DNA from: Porphyromonas sp. COT-290 OH3588
GTDB taxonomy: Bacteria > Bacteroidota > Bacteroidia > Bacteroidales > Porphyromonadaceae
DNA: 64,000 nucleotides
Assembly (NCBI RefSeq): GCF_000769075.1
Contig: NZ_JRFC01000024.1
Coordinates: 1-64,000 of the forward strand
Reading direction: 5' to 3'
The position numbers were made by a program, and so were the translations under genes. Positions 63,265-64,000 of the stretch are shown here, one piece after another. Below the pieces are notes generated by a model. That model was given only the letters and a program-made list of their open reading frames with translations. It did no database searches and was not told the DNA's origin. How positions within the stretch are numbered: the first letter of the stretch is position 1; each line of letters starts with the position of its first letter.

Positions 63265-64000
63265 ATGCGCATCAAATTACTAGTGGTACTGGCATGCTGT
63301 TCGCCTTTGCTTCTACTCGGGCAGAAATCCGAAGCTCAAGCCGATAGCATTCTCCAGCTCCAAGAGGTGGTAGTGCAGTCTAGACAAATCCTTGGTAGTA
63401 AGTTTCAGGCTCAGAACCGAACGGGGTCTGCTTATTACATCTCTCCGGCTGAGATTAAGAAGCTAGGCTATACCGACATCAACCGAATGCTCAAATCCGT
63501 CCCCGGCGTCAATATGTACGAAGAGGACGGTTTCGGCTTGCGTCCTAATATCAGCCTTAGAGGTACCAAGGCCGAGCGTAGTGAACGTATTACAATCATG
63601 GAGGATGGTATCCTTGCTGCTCCAGCACCATATTCCTCTCCTGCGGCCTATTACTTCCCCAATGCTGCTCGCATGCATGCGGTGGAGGTACTCAAGGGGA
63701 GCAGCCAAGTACAGTATGGGCCATTCACTACAGGGGGAGCTATTAATATGGTTTCAACTCCTATCCCCGCTAAGCTAGACGCCAAACTCTCTTTCTCTTA
63801 TGGGAGCTATGGTACACTCAAGGCACACGCTATGGTTGGTAATAGCCACCGCTACTACGGATATATGGTGGAGTACCTGCGTATGAAGTCTAATGGATTC
63901 AAACGCTACGCTGACAAGCATGGCGAGGGGCTAGACCGTAATGATATACTAGCTAAGTTTCGCGTAAATACAGATAATAGCTCGGGAGCGAACCATGCTG
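63265..64000 (+). CDS. FecA-like TonB-dependent receptor (partial, runs off the edge)
   Basis: The 5' end of a TonB receptor; 245 codons are visible and the frame is open to the window edge. Signal peptide MRIKLLVVLACCSPLLLL. The TonB-box-like region is LQEVVVQSRQIL. The plug contains LKSVPGVNMYEEDGFGLRP, ISLRGTKAERSERITIMEDG, APAPYSSPAAYYFP and EVLKGSSQVQYGPFTTGGAINMVS. The last motifs are typical of the FecA (ferric dicitrate) branch. The ligand is probably an iron chelate or haem, but siderophore specificity cannot be told without the barrel. It has no gene start conflict and a good promoter upstream. Confidence 0.85.
   Translation, partial: MRIKLLVVLACCSPLLLLGQKSEAQADSILQLQEVVVQSRQILGSKFQAQNRTGSAYYISPAEIKKLGYTDINRMLKSVPGVNMYEEDGFGLRPNISLRGTKAERSERITIMEDGILAAPAPYSSPAAYYFPNAARMHAVEVLKGSSQVQYGPFTTGGAINMVSTPIPAKLDAKLSFSYGSYGTLKAHAMVGNSHRYYGYMVEYLRMKSNGFKRYADKHGEGLDRNDILAKFRVNTDNSSGANHA

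Overview
The window looks like a chromosomal segment of a Bacteroidales bacterium, most likely a Porphyromonas or a close relative. The evidence is SusC/SusD and BtuB/BtuG outer-membrane uptake systems, two proteins with C-terminal tails resembling type IX secretion (T9SS) sorting domains, RprY and Bax-inhibitor-like genes, many lipoproteins, and promoters of the Bacteroidetes type (TAnnTTTG at -7, often with TTG or TTTG about 20 bases upstream). I could not run a database search, so the genus is an inference. I see no rRNA, tRNA, CRISPR array, transposase or integrase.

Layout. 0.2-2.6 kb holds a fimbria-locus-like pair (DUF3575-like protein and a large lipoprotein). 3.0-6.5 kb holds a carboxyltransferase-type enzyme, rsmE and, divergently, trmD. 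6.7-9.9 kb is a giant secreted beta-helix plus leucine-rich-repeat protein. 10.1-14.0 kb is a cassette of a tiny protein and a surface lipoprotein between two nearly identical 118-bp direct repeats. 14.1-26.6 kb holds a flippase/ruvB/hydrolase operon, then secA and a run of envelope genes (degenerate phosphatase, DUF4105, VanW, secreted metalloprotease). 27.7-32.8 kb is a SusC/SusD pair. 32.9-39.5 kb is a cobalamin locus: promoter, B12 riboswitch, beta-propeller lipoprotein, BtuB-like receptor and BtuG-like surface protein, interrupted by a decayed BspA-type LRR fragment. 39.6-45.8 kb holds a BI-1 protein, an M16 protease and a histidine kinase/RprY-type regulator pair. 46.9-52.1 kb is an operon of a Ca/Na antiporter, Rel/Spo, bioD and an anSME-type radical SAM enzyme. 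52.9-59.6 kb holds a peptidase, a tRNA nucleotidyltransferase, RNase R and a GH130 enzyme. 59.7-62.2 kb is a second tiny-protein/lipoprotein cassette. A FecA-like TonB receptor runs off the right edge.

The most unusual signal is a dispersed intergenic element of about 330 bp, seen six times on both strands (10.1, 13.7, 27.0, 46.3, 52.3 and 62.5 kb). Its 5' part folds into a hairpin with a 16-nt loop whose stem shows paired compensatory changes between copies, and its 3' part has a second small palindrome. It has no convincing coding content. It could be a non-autonomous mobile element or a structured RNA/DNA element. Two copies bracket one of the two tiny-protein/lipoprotein cassettes as direct repeats, which suggests that recombination at the element shapes the accessory surface genes.
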